Of a stretch of 64,000 bases of DNA, positions 16,380 to 25,359 are shown piece by piece. The stretch's first letter is position 1. The number at the start of each line of letters is the position of its first letter. The notes beneath the pieces were generated by a model. It did no database searches, had not been told where the DNA came from, and was given only the letters and a program-made list of their open reading frames with translations. A program made the translations under genes and the position numbers. This stretch comes from an uncultured Clostridium sp. (GTDB lineage: Bacteria > Bacillota > Clostridia > Lachnospirales > Lachnospiraceae): NCBI GenBank assembly GCA_934438135.1, contig CAKSBP010000009.1, positions 1 to 64,000 on the forward strand. Direction: 5' to 3'.

Positions 16380-17084
16380 ATGACAAAGGAAGAGGAAATT
16401 GAGGAAAGTATTGAATTCTGTAATGATATTTATGTGTATTTTGAAAAGAGAGAAAAGCTTTCTGGATCTCTAAAACAGGGGCGTAGTGCGGACAAATATC
16501 AGACGGAAGAGTCTAGTGCATTAGCGGTGATGCTTCCTGAGAAAGAGGGAAAAGCTGGCGTATGTAGAACTCAGTTCGCAGCCACTCTCTGCCTTTTCCT
16601 GTTTTGTCTTTTGACTGCTTTTTTTTGTGCCAGAATGCTGACCACATATGGAATCGGGCTTACTACAGTAAGCGGGGACTCCATGGAAAATACAGTTTCC
16701 AACGGAAATATTATTCTGGTTAATAAGGCTTCTTATCATGTAAGTAAGCCAAAACGTTTTGATGTTATTATCTTTTCCAAGAATTCAGAGAAAAATCTCA
16801 TTAAGCGGGTCATTGGTCTTCCAGGAGAGAATGTAAAAGTGGAAAATGGAGAAATTTTCATTAACGGAACCCGTTTAAAAGAAGATTATGCCAAAGAAAA
16901 AATGAATTCTAATGGAGACGGGGTTAACATGACATTAGGTAGAAATGAATATTTTGTATTAGGTGATAATCGAAATGTGAGCCGCGATTCCAGATTCCCA
17001 TCCGTGGGTGCAGTAGAGGAAAGTGAAATAGAGGGGAAAGCATGGTTTGTAGTCTATCCTTTTCTGAAATTCCGAATATTTTAG
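16380..17084 (+). CDS. lepB: Second signal peptidase I
   Basis: This is a 234-residue signal peptidase I paralogue. The first approximately 60 residues are cytoplasmic and hydrophilic, an extension beyond the neighbouring copy. A transmembrane helix (about 65-85) leads to the catalytic serine in SGDSMENT, the lysine in LIKRVIGLPGE and the GDNRNVSRDSR box. It lies 18 bases after rbgA. The extra N-terminal region has no recognised domain. Confidence 0.93.
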   Translation: MTKEEEIEESIEFCNDIYVYFEKREKLSGSLKQGRSADKYQTEESSALAVMLPEKEGKAGVCRTQFAATLCLFLFCLLTAFFCARMLTTYGIGLTTVSGDSMENTVSNGNIILVNKASYHVSKPKRFDVIIFSKNSEKNLIKRVIGLPGENVKVENGEIFINGTRLKEDYAKEKMNSNGDGVNMTLGRNEYFVLGDNRNVSRDSRFPSVGAVEESEIEGKAWFVVYPFLKFRIF

Positions 17085-17108
17085 CGATAAATAAGTGGAG
17101 GAACCATT

Positions 17109-17873
17109 TTGAAGATAGGTGAAATTAAAGAAATTTTTGAAAGTACCGATATTACAGATATTGATGCTGTTATGGAACCATTTCGTGCGGACGAAAGAGC
17201 CGGTGTACAGAAACTGATTGTGCAGTATACGAAGAAAAAAGAGGCACATGAGAAAGAATTACGACGTCTTTATGATATGAAAGAATTTGAGAGAAAATAT
17301 GCAGATAGTCCTTATATCTGTGGTATTGATGAAGTGGGAAGAGGACCATTATGTGGGCCGGTTGTAGCTTGTGGCGTGATTCTTCCAAAGGATGCAATGA
17401 TTCTTCATATCAATGATTCTAAAAAGCTTTCTGAGAAGATGCGGGAGCAGCTTTATACAGAAATTATAGAAAAGGCGGTTGCGGTTGGAGTGGGTGTGGT
17501 ATCCCCTCAGGTGATTGATGAAATCAATATTCTTCAGGCGACTTATGAAGCCATGCGGATTGCGATTTCTAAGATGGAAGTAAGACCAACCATGCTGTTA
17601 AACGATGCCGTTCACATTCCAGAAGTAGATATTCATCAGGTTGGAATTATTAAAGGAGATGGAAGAAGTATGTCCATTGCGGCAGCAAGTATTGTTGCAA
17701 AAGTGACCAGGGATCATATGATGGAAGAGTACGATAAGCTGTACCCACAGTATGGACTGGCGCATAACAAAGGATATGGTTCCAAGGAACATATTGAAGC
17801 ACTGAAGAAATACGGACCTTGTCCGATTCATAGACATACGTTTATTAAAAACTTTGTAACTGAAACAAGGTAG
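17109..17873 (+). CDS. rnhB: Ribonuclease HII
   Basis: RNase HII removes ribonucleotides from DNA-RNA hybrids. The 254-residue protein has an approximately 70-residue N-terminal helical extension typical of Gram-positive RnhB, then the catalytic motif YICGIDEVGRGPLCGPVVA (Asp-Glu). Further acidic positions include LLNDAV and the C-terminal SIVAKVTRDHMM. The start is TTG 17109 after TGGAGG. The neighbouring genes match the usual Firmicutes order. Confidence 0.96.
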   Translation: MKIGEIKEIFESTDITDIDAVMEPFRADERAGVQKLIVQYTKKKEAHEKELRRLYDMKEFERKYADSPYICGIDEVGRGPLCGPVVACGVILPKDAMILHINDSKKLSEKMREQLYTEIIEKAVAVGVGVVSPQVIDEINILQATYEAMRIAISKMEVRPTMLLNDAVHIPEVDIHQVGIIKGDGRSMSIAAASIVAKVTRDHMMEEYDKLYPQYGLAHNKGYGSKEHIEALKKYGPCPIHRHTFIKNFVTETR

Positions 17874-17907
17874 CGTCAAAATCTTCAAAAGAAAGGGACG
17901 ATGCAAT

Positions 17908-18198
17908 ATGGGAAGAATGAGTGATTTTTTTAATAAAAGGAAAGCAGCCATTGCGTTATCCTACGACAAGGATGATTCTGCACCGAAAGTAATCGCAACT
18001 GGAAAAGGCTATGTAGCAGATAAAATTCTGGAAACGGCAAAAGAAAATAATGTGCCGGTACATCAGGATGCGAAACTTGCAGAGTCTCTGTCTGATTTAA
18101 ATATTGGCGACAGCATTCCGCCGGAACTTTATGGAGTGGTAGCGGAAATTTTGGTATTTGTTGGCGATATGGATAAAATAAGAGAAAAAATTTCATAA
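17908..18198 (+). CDS. ylqH: FlhB C-terminal-like protein (YlqH)
   Basis: This 96-residue protein resembles the cytoplasmic domain of FlhB/YscU export switches: 'AIALSYDKDDSAPKVIATGKG' and DAKLAESL. It lacks the NPTH self-cleavage site and membrane part. Such stand-alone copies occur between rnhB and yraN in many Firmicutes. No flagellar genes are visible here, so a role in flagellar export is not implied. Confidence 0.85.
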   Translation: MGRMSDFFNKRKAAIALSYDKDDSAPKVIATGKGYVADKILETAKENNVPVHQDAKLAESLSDLNIGDSIPPELYGVVAEILVFVGDMDKIREKIS

Positions 18199-18207
18199 GG
18201 GGAATTC

Positions 18208-18579
18208 ATGACGGGAGCATATAGAATTTATAACCGGAGAAAATTAGGGGAAGAGCAGGAATCTCTGGCGGTATCCTATTTAGAAGCCAATGGATATGAA
18301 ATTATCCAGCGGAATTTCTACTGCAAAGCTGGAGAAATTGATATTATTGCAAAACAGGAAGAGTATCTGGTTTTTATAGAGATACGATTTCGTTCCAGTG
18401 TGGCAAATGGCTATCCAGAGGAAAGCGTAACGAAAAGGAAGCAGAATCGAATTATCCAGAGTGCCAGATACTATATGTATAAAATGCGTCTATCGGAGGA
18501 TACACCCGTCCGATTTGATGTAGTGGCAATTTTAGGAACCAGGTTCCGGTTAATAAAAAATGCATTTGAGACAAGATAA
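18208..18579 (+). CDS. yraN: UPF0102 YraN family nuclease-like protein
   Basis: This 123-residue protein has the restriction-endonuclease-like core of YraN: a GEEQESLAVSYLEANGYEI helix-strand start, CKAGEIDIIAKQEEYLVFIEI, and an RKQNRIIQSARYYM helix. The E-x-K type catalytic position reads EIR. Function is uncertain; a nuclease role is proposed from fold alone. The next gene starts within about 10 bases of its stop. Confidence 0.92.
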   Translation: MTGAYRIYNRRKLGEEQESLAVSYLEANGYEIIQRNFYCKAGEIDIIAKQEEYLVFIEIRFRSSVANGYPEESVTKRKQNRIIQSARYYMYKMRLSEDTPVRFDVVAILGTRFRLIKNAFETR

Positions 18580-18589
18580 GAGGATGAAT

Positions 18590-19504
18590 ATGTATAATGA
18601 AACCAAATTATTTGAAATAGAAAAAGACAAGTTGATTTATCAGAATGAAAATAAATTCTGTCAAAAGAAATATCAGAAAGAGATAGGGGCTGTTCTGCAT
18701 CGTGAAAAGAGGGTACCATATTTCACATTTTCATCTTTTTCAGAGTATGATTTTATTCGTCATGGCTTTTCTACCCGTCTGGGTGGTGTAAGTGAAGGAA
18801 AATATTCTACACTTAATTTAAGCTATAGTCGTGGGGATGAGGAAAAAGCGGTAACGAAAAATTATCATTTGATTTGTGAGAGCATGGGAATGGATACGAA
18901 GGATATTGTGTTTTCCGATCAGGTACATGATACCGTAGTTTATCGTGCCAGTAAAAAGGATTGTCAGGAAAATGTGCTGGAACATCGGAAATTATCTGGA
19001 ATTGATGGATTGGTAACTAATGAAAAAAATGTTGTGCTATGTACATCCTACGCAGACTGTGTACCATTATTTTTTGTAGACGCCAAGAATAAAGCCATTG
19101 GATTGTCTCATTCCGGGTGGAAAGGCACAGTTGGTAAAATTGGAAAGAAAACAGTAGAAACTATGCAGCAGGAATTTGGAAGCAGACCGGAGGAAATCCA
19201 TTGTGTGATTGGACCAAGTATTTGTGTAAACTGTTATGAGGTCAGTCAGGATGTTATTGAACAGGTTCAGGAAAATGTGACAGAGGAAGTATTCAAGGAC
19301 TGTGTCTATAACAAAGGAAATGGAAAGTACCAGTTAGACTTATGGATGTTAAACCGGTATATTTTAATGGAGGCAGGAGTACTGGAAGAAAATATTAAGA
19401 TTTCTAATGTCTGTACCTGCTGCAACCATACATTGATGTTTTCTCATCGGGCATCTGGTGGAAAACGTGGGAATCTGTGCGGGTTCTTAGAGATTTATAA
19501 ATAA
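18590..19504 (+). CDS. pgeF: YfiH/laccase-domain protein (purine nucleoside phosphorylase-like)
   Basis: The multicopper-oxidase-like YfiH/DUF152 family is now linked to purine nucleoside processing and peptidoglycan editing. Zinc-binding histidine and cysteines appear in SDQVHDTVVY, YADCVPLFFVD, SHSGWKGTVGKI and IGPSICVNCYEVS. ATG 18590 lies 6 bases after AAGAGG, giving 304 residues; in-frame ATGs at 18584 and 18560 are alternatives. The N-terminus (about 50 residues before the fold) is longer than in enterobacteria. It ends its operon before a strong terminator. Confidence 0.9.
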   Translation: MYNETKLFEIEKDKLIYQNENKFCQKKYQKEIGAVLHREKRVPYFTFSSFSEYDFIRHGFSTRLGGVSEGKYSTLNLSYSRGDEEKAVTKNYHLICESMGMDTKDIVFSDQVHDTVVYRASKKDCQENVLEHRKLSGIDGLVTNEKNVVLCTSYADCVPLFFVDAKNKAIGLSHSGWKGTVGKIGKKTVETMQQEFGSRPEEIHCVIGPSICVNCYEVSQDVIEQVQENVTEEVFKDCVYNKGNGKYQLDLWMLNRYILMEAGVLEENIKISNVCTCCNHTLMFSHRASGGKRGNLCGFLEIYK

Positions 19505-19507
19505 AAG

Positions 19508-19550
19508 AAGTGCGGTGCGAAAAATAAATTTTTCACCGCACTTTTTCTCC
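19508..19550. terminator. Bidirectional terminator between yfiH and prs
   Basis: AAGTGCGGTG pairs with CACCGCACTT, extended inward by GAAAAAT/ATTTTTC. A T run follows on the + strand and an A-rich stretch precedes it, so it can end both converging transcripts. Confidence 0.85.
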
Positions 19551-19564
19551 TTTTGAGGTATATT

Positions 19565-20737
19565 TTATTTCGTAATATTTCTGCTGTTCAATAATTCCTG
19601 AATTTTCTCAATAGGATCCAAAATATCATTTACAGAAGTATCATTATTTAGAGTATCGATGATTAATGCAATGTACTTGCTCATATCGACGCATTTATAA
19701 TAAGGCTTGCTTTTTAATTCTTCGGAGCAGTAGGAAAGGTTGGTTGTAAATAACCAGTCGATAATGCCTTTTTCATAAAATTCATCGAATTTTTCAAATC
19801 CGTCTGTAAAGAGACCGTAGGTTACAGCAATAAATACACGACGGGCTTTTCGCTCTTTTAATTCTTTAGCTACATCTAACATGCTTTCACCGGAAGATAT
19901 CATATCATCAATGATAAAGACATCTTTTCCTTCTACGCTGTTACCAAGATATTCGTGGGCAACGATTGGATTTTTTCCATTTACAATGGTTGTATAGTCA
20001 CGGCGTTTGTAGAACATACCCATATTAACGCCAAGTACACTGGCATAATAAAGAGAACGGGACATACCGCCTTCGTCAGGACTAATCATCATAGTGTTAT
20101 CGCTGTCGATTACAATATCAGGAACAGCTTCAATGAGGGCACGGATAAACTGATAAGACGTGAAAAAATTGTCAAATCCCTGGATTGGAATGGCATTCTG
20201 TACACGAGGATCATGGGCATCAAAGGTAATGATATTGTCAACGCCTATTTGAACCAGTTCCTGAAGACCAACAGCACAGTCTAAGGACTCTAGTGTGGAT
20301 CTGCGGTGCTGACGGCTTTCATATAAAAATGGCATAATTACATTAATACGATGCGCCATGCCGCTGCAGGCCTGAATAATACGTTTTAAATCCTGAAAAT
20401 TATCATCAGCAGATTTATAGGTTTCTTTTCCCTGCATTTTATATGTAATCGTTGGGTTGACGGTGTCAACCAGGATAAATAAGTCTTTTCCGCGGATACT
20501 TTCGCCAATGACAGCTTTTCCTTCACCGCTTCCAAAACGTAGGCAGTCATGCTTTACAAGATAGGAATCAGCTTCGTATCCAAGCATGGAAAGATCCGTG
20601 TGTTCTAAGGCAAGCTGGTTCTTTCTGGATTCTACCAGATAGTGATCAACCATGTTTCCGAGTTCGCCGCTGCTTGAAAGTGCAATGATTTTCAGCGGGG
20701 CAACAGGAACTGCTATATTAAGTGGTCTTTTAAACAT
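19565..20737 (-). CDS. prs: Ribose-phosphate pyrophosphokinase
   Basis: Prs makes PRPP from ribose-5-phosphate and ATP for nucleotide, histidine and NAD synthesis. At 390 residues it is longer than the usual 310-320. The catalytic region shows MPFLYESRQHRR, TFDAHDPRVQ, SPDEGG and the PRPP-binding loop VFIIDDMISSGES. That loop departs from the common DDMIDTAGT form. This long divergent type is common in Lachnospiraceae-like genomes. It is the only long minus-strand gene in the window and has its own promoter. Confidence 0.93.
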   Translation of the reverse strand: MFKRPLNIAVPVAPLKIIALSSSGELGNMVDHYLVESRKNQLALEHTDLSMLGYEADSYLVKHDCLRFGSGEGKAVIGESIRGKDLFILVDTVNPTITYKMQGKETYKSADDNFQDLKRIIQACSGMAHRINVIMPFLYESRQHRRSTLESLDCAVGLQELVQIGVDNIITFDAHDPRVQNAIPIQGFDNFFTSYQFIRALIEAVPDIVIDSDNTMMISPDEGGMSRSLYYASVLGVNMGMFYKRRDYTTIVNGKNPIVAHEYLGNSVEGKDVFIIDDMISSGESMLDVAKELKERKARRVFIAVTYGLFTDGFEKFDEFYEKGIIDWLFTTNLSYCSEELKSKPYYKCVDMSKYIALIIDTLNNDTSVNDILDPIEKIQELLNSRNITK

Positions 20738-20779
20738 AAAGCGCCTCCATATTGTTCATTTGTTTTTTGTACTATAAAA

Positions 20780-20808
20780 TTTATAACATTATCCGAAAGC
20801 TTAGTCAA
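20780..20808 (-). promoter_or_regulatory. Promoter for prs (minus strand)
   Basis: Reading the minus strand: TTGACT, 17-base spacer, TATAAA. The start point would be about 30-35 bases before the prs ATG. Confidence 0.7.
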
Positions 20809-20846
20809 GGTTTACAGGAAATTTGAGAAAATCCATAGGGAATGCC

Positions 20847-20875
20847 TTGTTATCTTGAAAGAGTTAGGATATAAT
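20847..20875 (+). promoter_or_regulatory. Promoter for DUF512-der operon
   Basis: TTGTTA (20847-20852), 17-base spacer, TATAAT (20870-20875). It is divergent from the prs promoter about 40 bases away. Confidence 0.7.
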
Positions 20876-20915
20876 GTTAAAATGTATGATCAGATTAAAC
20901 TAGATTGGTGGTATT

Positions 20916-22220
20916 ATGAAGGGACATAAAATTAAAAGTGTAGAACCGGGAAGTATTGCGGAAGAACTGGATATTCAACCAGGTGACGTGCTGCTTAAGG
21001 TGAATGATCAGGAATTAAAAGATATATTTGATTATCATTATCTTTGCAATGATGAAGATATTACTGTTTTGATAGAAAAGCCAGATGGTGAACAGTGGGA
21101 ACTGGATATTGAGAAAGATTATAGTGAGGATTTAGGAATGGATTTTGAACAGGGATTGATGGATAATTATCGTTCCTGCCGGAATAAATGTATGTTCTGT
21201 TTCATTGATCAGATGCCTCCAGGGATGAGGGAAACCCTCTATTTTAAAGATGATGATGCCAGGCTTTCCTTTTTACAGGGAAATTATATTACGCTGACTA
21301 ATATGAAAGAGGAAGATTTGGAGCGTATTATTAAGTACAGGCTGTCACCGATTAACATTTCTGTGCATACGGTGAATCCGGAACTGCGGAATAAGATGCT
21401 TCATAACCGTTTTGCGGGAGAAGCCATGGATAAAATCAAGAAACTGTACGACAACCGTATTGAGATGAATTCTCAGATTGTACTTTGTAAAGGAATCAAT
21501 GATGGGGTAGAACTGGAACGAAGCATAGAGTATCTTTCTAATCTGCTTCCTTATATGAAAAGCCTTTCGGTTGTTCCGGTTGGCCTGACAAAATTCCGTG
21601 AAAAACTGTATCCGCTTGAGAAGTTTACCAAAAAGGAGTCCATTGAGGTTCTGAATATCATTCACAAGTGGCAGGATAAGCTGCTGAAAGAATATGGTAC
21701 ACGTTTTGTATTTGCCAGTGACGAATGGTATCTGAAGGCAGAAATGCCGATCCCAAATGAGGATTATTATGAAGGATATGGACAGTTGGAAAATGGTGTT
21801 GGGATGATTCGTTCATTGACCAATGAATATGATGCGTATATTGCTTCGTTGGATGGAGATGATCGTGAGAAGGAAGTAAGTCTTGCTACTGGTGTGCTGG
21901 CATATCCGATTATTAAACATCTTGCAGACAAGCTGTCTAAGAAGTATCCAAATGTGAACTGCCATGTCTATGAAATTCAGAATGACTTTTTTGGACGTGA
22001 TATTACGGTGGCAGGACTTCTTACCGGACAGGATATTATTAATCAGCTAAAAAATAAGGAGCTGGGAGATTATTTAATTCTTCCAGAAGTGCTTCTTCGA
22101 AGTGGAGAAATGGTTCTTTTAGATGATTTAACCATAGATGATTTGCAAAAGACTTTACAAAAAGAAATTCGTATTGTAAAATCAGACGGAGCGTCTTTTA
22201 TTGATACGATTTTAAATTAG
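20916..22220 (+). CDS. DUF512 radical-SAM-like PDZ protein
   Basis: This 434-residue protein starts with a PDZ-like domain (about residues 3-65: VEPGSIAEELDIQPGDVLLKV). The following core carries the cysteine cluster CRNKCMFCFIDQMP (about 88-101), a CX3CX2C arrangement that suggests a [4Fe-4S] cluster. The family is annotated DUF512 / FeS-containing cyanobacterial-like oxidoreductase; its reaction is unknown. It is commonly encoded directly upstream of der, as here, implying a housekeeping link to ribosome assembly. Only a weak GGTGG ribosome site precedes the ATG. Confidence 0.9.
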   Translation: MKGHKIKSVEPGSIAEELDIQPGDVLLKVNDQELKDIFDYHYLCNDEDITVLIEKPDGEQWELDIEKDYSEDLGMDFEQGLMDNYRSCRNKCMFCFIDQMPPGMRETLYFKDDDARLSFLQGNYITLTNMKEEDLERIIKYRLSPINISVHTVNPELRNKMLHNRFAGEAMDKIKKLYDNRIEMNSQIVLCKGINDGVELERSIEYLSNLLPYMKSLSVVPVGLTKFREKLYPLEKFTKKESIEVLNIIHKWQDKLLKEYGTRFVFASDEWYLKAEMPIPNEDYYEGYGQLENGVGMIRSLTNEYDAYIASLDGDDREKEVSLATGVLAYPIIKHLADKLSKKYPNVNCHVYEIQNDFFGRDITVAGLLTGQDIINQLKNKELGDYLILPEVLLRSGEMVLLDDLTIDDLQKTLQKEIRIVKSDGASFIDTILN

Positions 22221-22233
22221 AAAAGATACAGGA

Positions 22234-22250
22234 GGGAGCATGCAGCTCCC
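22234..22250 (+). other. Hairpin upstream of der
   Basis: GGGAGC and GCTCCC form a perfect 6-base stem around ATGCA. There is no T run, so it is not a standard terminator. It contains an ATG (22240) that opens a 22-codon frame ending inside the der start. Confidence 0.45.
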
Positions 22251-22300
22251 ACAGATTGATGTCTCATATAGATATTTGATGACATTTTGGAGGAAAAAAT

Positions 22301-23626
22301 ATGAATAAATCAATTGTTGCTATTGTTGGCAGACCAAATGTAGGAAAATCAACATTGTTTAATGCACTTGCCGGAGAAAAGATTTCGATTGTAAAAGATT
22401 TTCCAGGTGTAACGAGAGACCGTATTTATGCAGATGTAAGCTGGTTATCTCATCAGTTTACCATGATTGATACGGGTGGTATTGAACCAGATTCCAAGGA
22501 TCTGATTTTATCCCATATGCGTAAGCAGGCTGAGATTGCTATTGAGACAGCAGATGTTATTATCTTCCTTGTTGATGTAAGACAGGGACTGGTTGATGCA
22601 GACTTTAAAGTAGCGGATATGCTTCGCAAATCCCATAAGCCAGTTGTTTTAGTAGTAAATAAAGTAGATAATTTTGATAAGATGATGCCGGATGTTTATG
22701 AATTTTACAACTTAGGTATCGGGGATCCGATTCCGATTTCCGCATCATCCAAACTGGGTACTGGAGATATGTTAGATGAAGTCGTAAAATATTTTCCAGT
22801 TGAAAATGAAGAACATCCAGAAGACGAAAGACCTCGTATTGCCATTATTGGTAAGCCAAATGTAGGAAAATCATCTATTATTAATCGTCTTCTTGGGGAA
22901 AACCGCGTTATCGTATCGGATATTGCTGGAACAACAAGAGATGCTATCGATACAGCGGTTACGTATGATGGAAAAGAATTTGTTTTTATTGATACAGCTG
23001 GTTTAAGAAGAAAGAGCAAGGTCAAAGAAGAACTGGAACGTTACAGTATTATCCGTACTGTTGCTGCGGTGGAAAGGGCAGATGTTGTCATCATGGTAAT
23101 TGATGCGACCGAAGGTGTTACGGAGCAGGATGCGAAGATTGCAGGAATCGCCCATCAGAGAGGAAAAGGCATTATTGTTGCAGTGAATAAATGGGATGCA
23201 GTTGAAAAAGATGATAAAACCATTTATAAACAGACGAGAGATATTAAAGATGTCTTATCATTTATGTCTTATGCGGAAATGGTATTTATTTCAGCTAAGA
23301 CAGGACAGAGAATACCGAAAATGTTTGATTTAATTGAACAGGTAATCCAGAACCAGAGTTTACGTGTTCAGACAGGTGTGCTGAATGAAATTCTTGCAGA
23401 AGCAGTTGCACTTCAGCAGCCGCCTTCAGATAAAGGTAAGAGACTTAAGATTTTTTATATGACACAGGTATCTATTAAGCCGCCTACATTTGTTATTTTT
23501 GTAAACAGCAAAGAATTAATGCATTTCTCCTACACCAGGTATATTGAAAATAAAATAAGGGAAGCATTTGGATTTGCTGGAACTTCACTGAAATTCATTA
23601 TCAGAGAAAGGAAGGAAAAGGGGTAA
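22301..23626 (+). CDS. der: Ribosome-associated GTPase Der (EngA)
   Basis: Der is an essential tandem-GTPase for 50S assembly. Domain 1 has GRPNVGKST (about residues 10-18), DTGG and NKVD; domain 2 has GKPNVGKSS (about 185-193), DTAG and NKWD. A C-terminal KH-like domain ends with the basic IIRERKEKG. The 441 residues are full length. It begins after TTGGAGG. plsY starts immediately after its stop. Confidence 0.98.
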   Translation: MNKSIVAIVGRPNVGKSTLFNALAGEKISIVKDFPGVTRDRIYADVSWLSHQFTMIDTGGIEPDSKDLILSHMRKQAEIAIETADVIIFLVDVRQGLVDADFKVADMLRKSHKPVVLVVNKVDNFDKMMPDVYEFYNLGIGDPIPISASSKLGTGDMLDEVVKYFPVENEEHPEDERPRIAIIGKPNVGKSSIINRLLGENRVIVSDIAGTTRDAIDTAVTYDGKEFVFIDTAGLRRKSKVKEELERYSIIRTVAAVERADVVIMVIDATEGVTEQDAKIAGIAHQRGKGIIVAVNKWDAVEKDDKTIYKQTRDIKDVLSFMSYAEMVFISAKTGQRIPKMFDLIEQVIQNQSLRVQTGVLNEILAEAVALQQPPSDKGKRLKIFYMTQVSIKPPTFVIFVNSKELMHFSYTRYIENKIREAFGFAGTSLKFIIRERKEKG

Positions 23627-24253
23627 ATGATTCTAAAGTCAGTTGTTTGTATTTTGCTGGGCTATCTTTTTGGATGTTTTTCTACTGGATATTTTGTTGG
23701 AAAGAAGAACCATATTAACATCAAAGAAGAGGGGAGCGGTAATTCAGGTGCGACCAACGCTTTAAGGACAATGGGCATCAAGGCCGGATTAGTGACTTTT
23801 ATTGGAGATTTATTGAAAGCATTTATTCCGGTATTGGCTGTCCGGTTTCTTTTCAGAGACCAGAACAACTGGATGCTGTTAGGTCTTTATATTGGTTTAG
23901 GAGTTGTACTTGGACATAATTTCCCGTTCTGGCTGAAATTCAAAGGAGGAAAAGGAATTGCAGTTACATCTGCAGTAATTGTTTCTCTTGCAGACTGGAG
24001 AGTTACACTGATTGGACTTATTTTGTTCATTTTGATTGTAGCATTAACAAGGTATGTATCTTTAGGTTCTTTGATGGTTGCGTGGCTGCTTCCAGTGGAT
24101 ATTGTAATATTCTGGAGAGGTAACGAGCATTTTGTACATATGCTGATCGTCAGTTTATGTTTTACTGTATTAGCTTATGTACGTCATGCTGCCAATATTA
24201 AGAGATTACTGAATGGAACAGAGAGCAAGGTCGGTTCCAAAAAGACGAAATAG
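23627..24253 (+). CDS. plsY: Glycerol-3-phosphate acyltransferase PlsY
   Basis: PlsY transfers acyl groups from acyl-phosphate to glycerol-3-phosphate, the first step of phospholipid synthesis, in the membrane. The 208-residue protein has about five to six helices. Catalytic motifs are GSGNSGATNALRTMG, GHNFPFWLKFKGGKGIAV and the late RHAANIKRLLNGTE. Its ATG follows der's stop codon directly. The product feeds the same pathway as gpsA downstream. Confidence 0.97.
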   Translation: MILKSVVCILLGYLFGCFSTGYFVGKKNHINIKEEGSGNSGATNALRTMGIKAGLVTFIGDLLKAFIPVLAVRFLFRDQNNWMLLGLYIGLGVVLGHNFPFWLKFKGGKGIAVTSAVIVSLADWRVTLIGLILFILIVALTRYVSLGSLMVAWLLPVDIVIFWRGNEHFVHMLIVSLCFTVLAYVRHAANIKRLLNGTESKVGSKKTK

Positions 24254-24276
24254 ATATGCTCAAAGGAGGATTTAAA

Positions 24277-25290
24277 ATGAGTAAAGTCAGTTTACTTGGT
24301 GCCGGGAGCTGGGGAACCGCACTGGCAATTTTATTAGCAAATAACGGACATGAAGTTACTTTATGGTCCGCATTAAAAGATGAGGTTGAGATGTTATCCG
24401 TTCACCGGGAGCATAAAGACAGACTTCCAGGAGTCATTTTACCGGATTCCATTTCTGTTACGTTAGATTTGGAAGGTGCCTGTACGGATAAAGATTTAAT
24501 CGTATTTTCTGTAGCATCTCCTTATGTAAGACAGACTGCAAAAAATGCATCTTCATATATTAAGAAGGGGCAGATGATTGTCAATGTTGCAAAGGGAATT
24601 GAAGAAAGTACCTTATATACGATTTCTGATATTTTGGAAGAGGAAATCCCACAGGCACGTATTGCGGTATTATCTGGTCCAAGTCATGCAGAAGAAGTAA
24701 GCAAAGGAATTCCTACGACGGTTGTAATTGGTTCCAAATGCAAAGAAACAGCAGAGACTGCACAGGATATTTTTATGACGGATGTATTTCGCGTTTATAC
24801 AAGTCCGGATATGATTGGGATTGAACTGGGTGGTTCTTTAAAGAATGTCATTGCATTGGCAGCAGGAATTGTAGATGGACTTGGCTACGGCGATAATACA
24901 AAGGCAGCTTTGATGACAAGAGGAATCGCAGAGATGAGCCGTCTTGGTATTAAAATGGGTGGTAAAATGGAGACATTTGCAGGTTTATCCGGAGTTGGTG
25001 ATTTAATCGTTACCTGTACAAGCAAGCATTCCAGAAACCGTAATGCAGGTTATTTAATCGGAAAAGGCTATACTATGAAAGAAGCAATGGATGAAGTAAA
25101 ACAGGTTGTAGAAGGTGTTTATTCTGCGAAAGCTGCACTTGGTCTTGCTAAGAAATATGATGTAAGCATGCCGATTGTAGAACAGATTTGTGAAGTGTTA
25201 TTCGATAATAAGCCAGCGAAAGAAGCTTTGAACGAATTATTAACCCGTGACAGACGGAATGAGTATCCGGAGTTGGAATGGGATAACTAA
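24277..25290 (+). CDS. gpsA: Glycerol-3-phosphate dehydrogenase [NAD(P)+]
   Basis: GpsA reduces dihydroxyacetone phosphate to glycerol-3-phosphate for phospholipids. The NAD(P)-binding loop is GAGSWGTALAILLANNGHEV. VAKGIEE, LSGPSHAEEVSKGIPT and the catalytic lysine region LGGSLKNVIALAAGI follow. The ATG at 24277 (337 residues) is placed 6 bases after AAAGGAGG; a longer in-frame ATG at 24256 would include that ribosome site. It is the last gene before a terminator and pairs with plsY. Confidence 0.97.
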   Translation: MSKVSLLGAGSWGTALAILLANNGHEVTLWSALKDEVEMLSVHREHKDRLPGVILPDSISVTLDLEGACTDKDLIVFSVASPYVRQTAKNASSYIKKGQMIVNVAKGIEESTLYTISDILEEEIPQARIAVLSGPSHAEEVSKGIPTTVVIGSKCKETAETAQDIFMTDVFRVYTSPDMIGIELGGSLKNVIALAAGIVDGLGYGDNTKAALMTRGIAEMSRLGIKMGGKMETFAGLSGVGDLIVTCTSKHSRNRNAGYLIGKGYTMKEAMDEVKQVVEGVYSAKAALGLAKKYDVSMPIVEQICEVLFDNKPAKEALNELLTRDRRNEYPELEWDN

Positions 25291-25307
25291 AAGAAGTCAA
25301 AAAAACT

Positions 25308-25340
25308 CCGCTAAAGCAGCGTACTTTAGCGGTTTTTTTT
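25308..25340 (+). terminator. Terminator after gpsA
   Basis: CCGCTAAAG pairs with CTTTAGCGG with a 7-base loop and eight Ts. Confidence 0.9.
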
Positions 25341-25359
25341 GAAGGAAACTTTCCCTGTT

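Noticed and set aside
17908..18198. FlhB-like protein as sign of a flagellar locus
   Set aside because: Only the small cytoplasmic domain is encoded, without NPTH, and no other flagellar genes are present; the stand-alone form is a normal part of this gene block.
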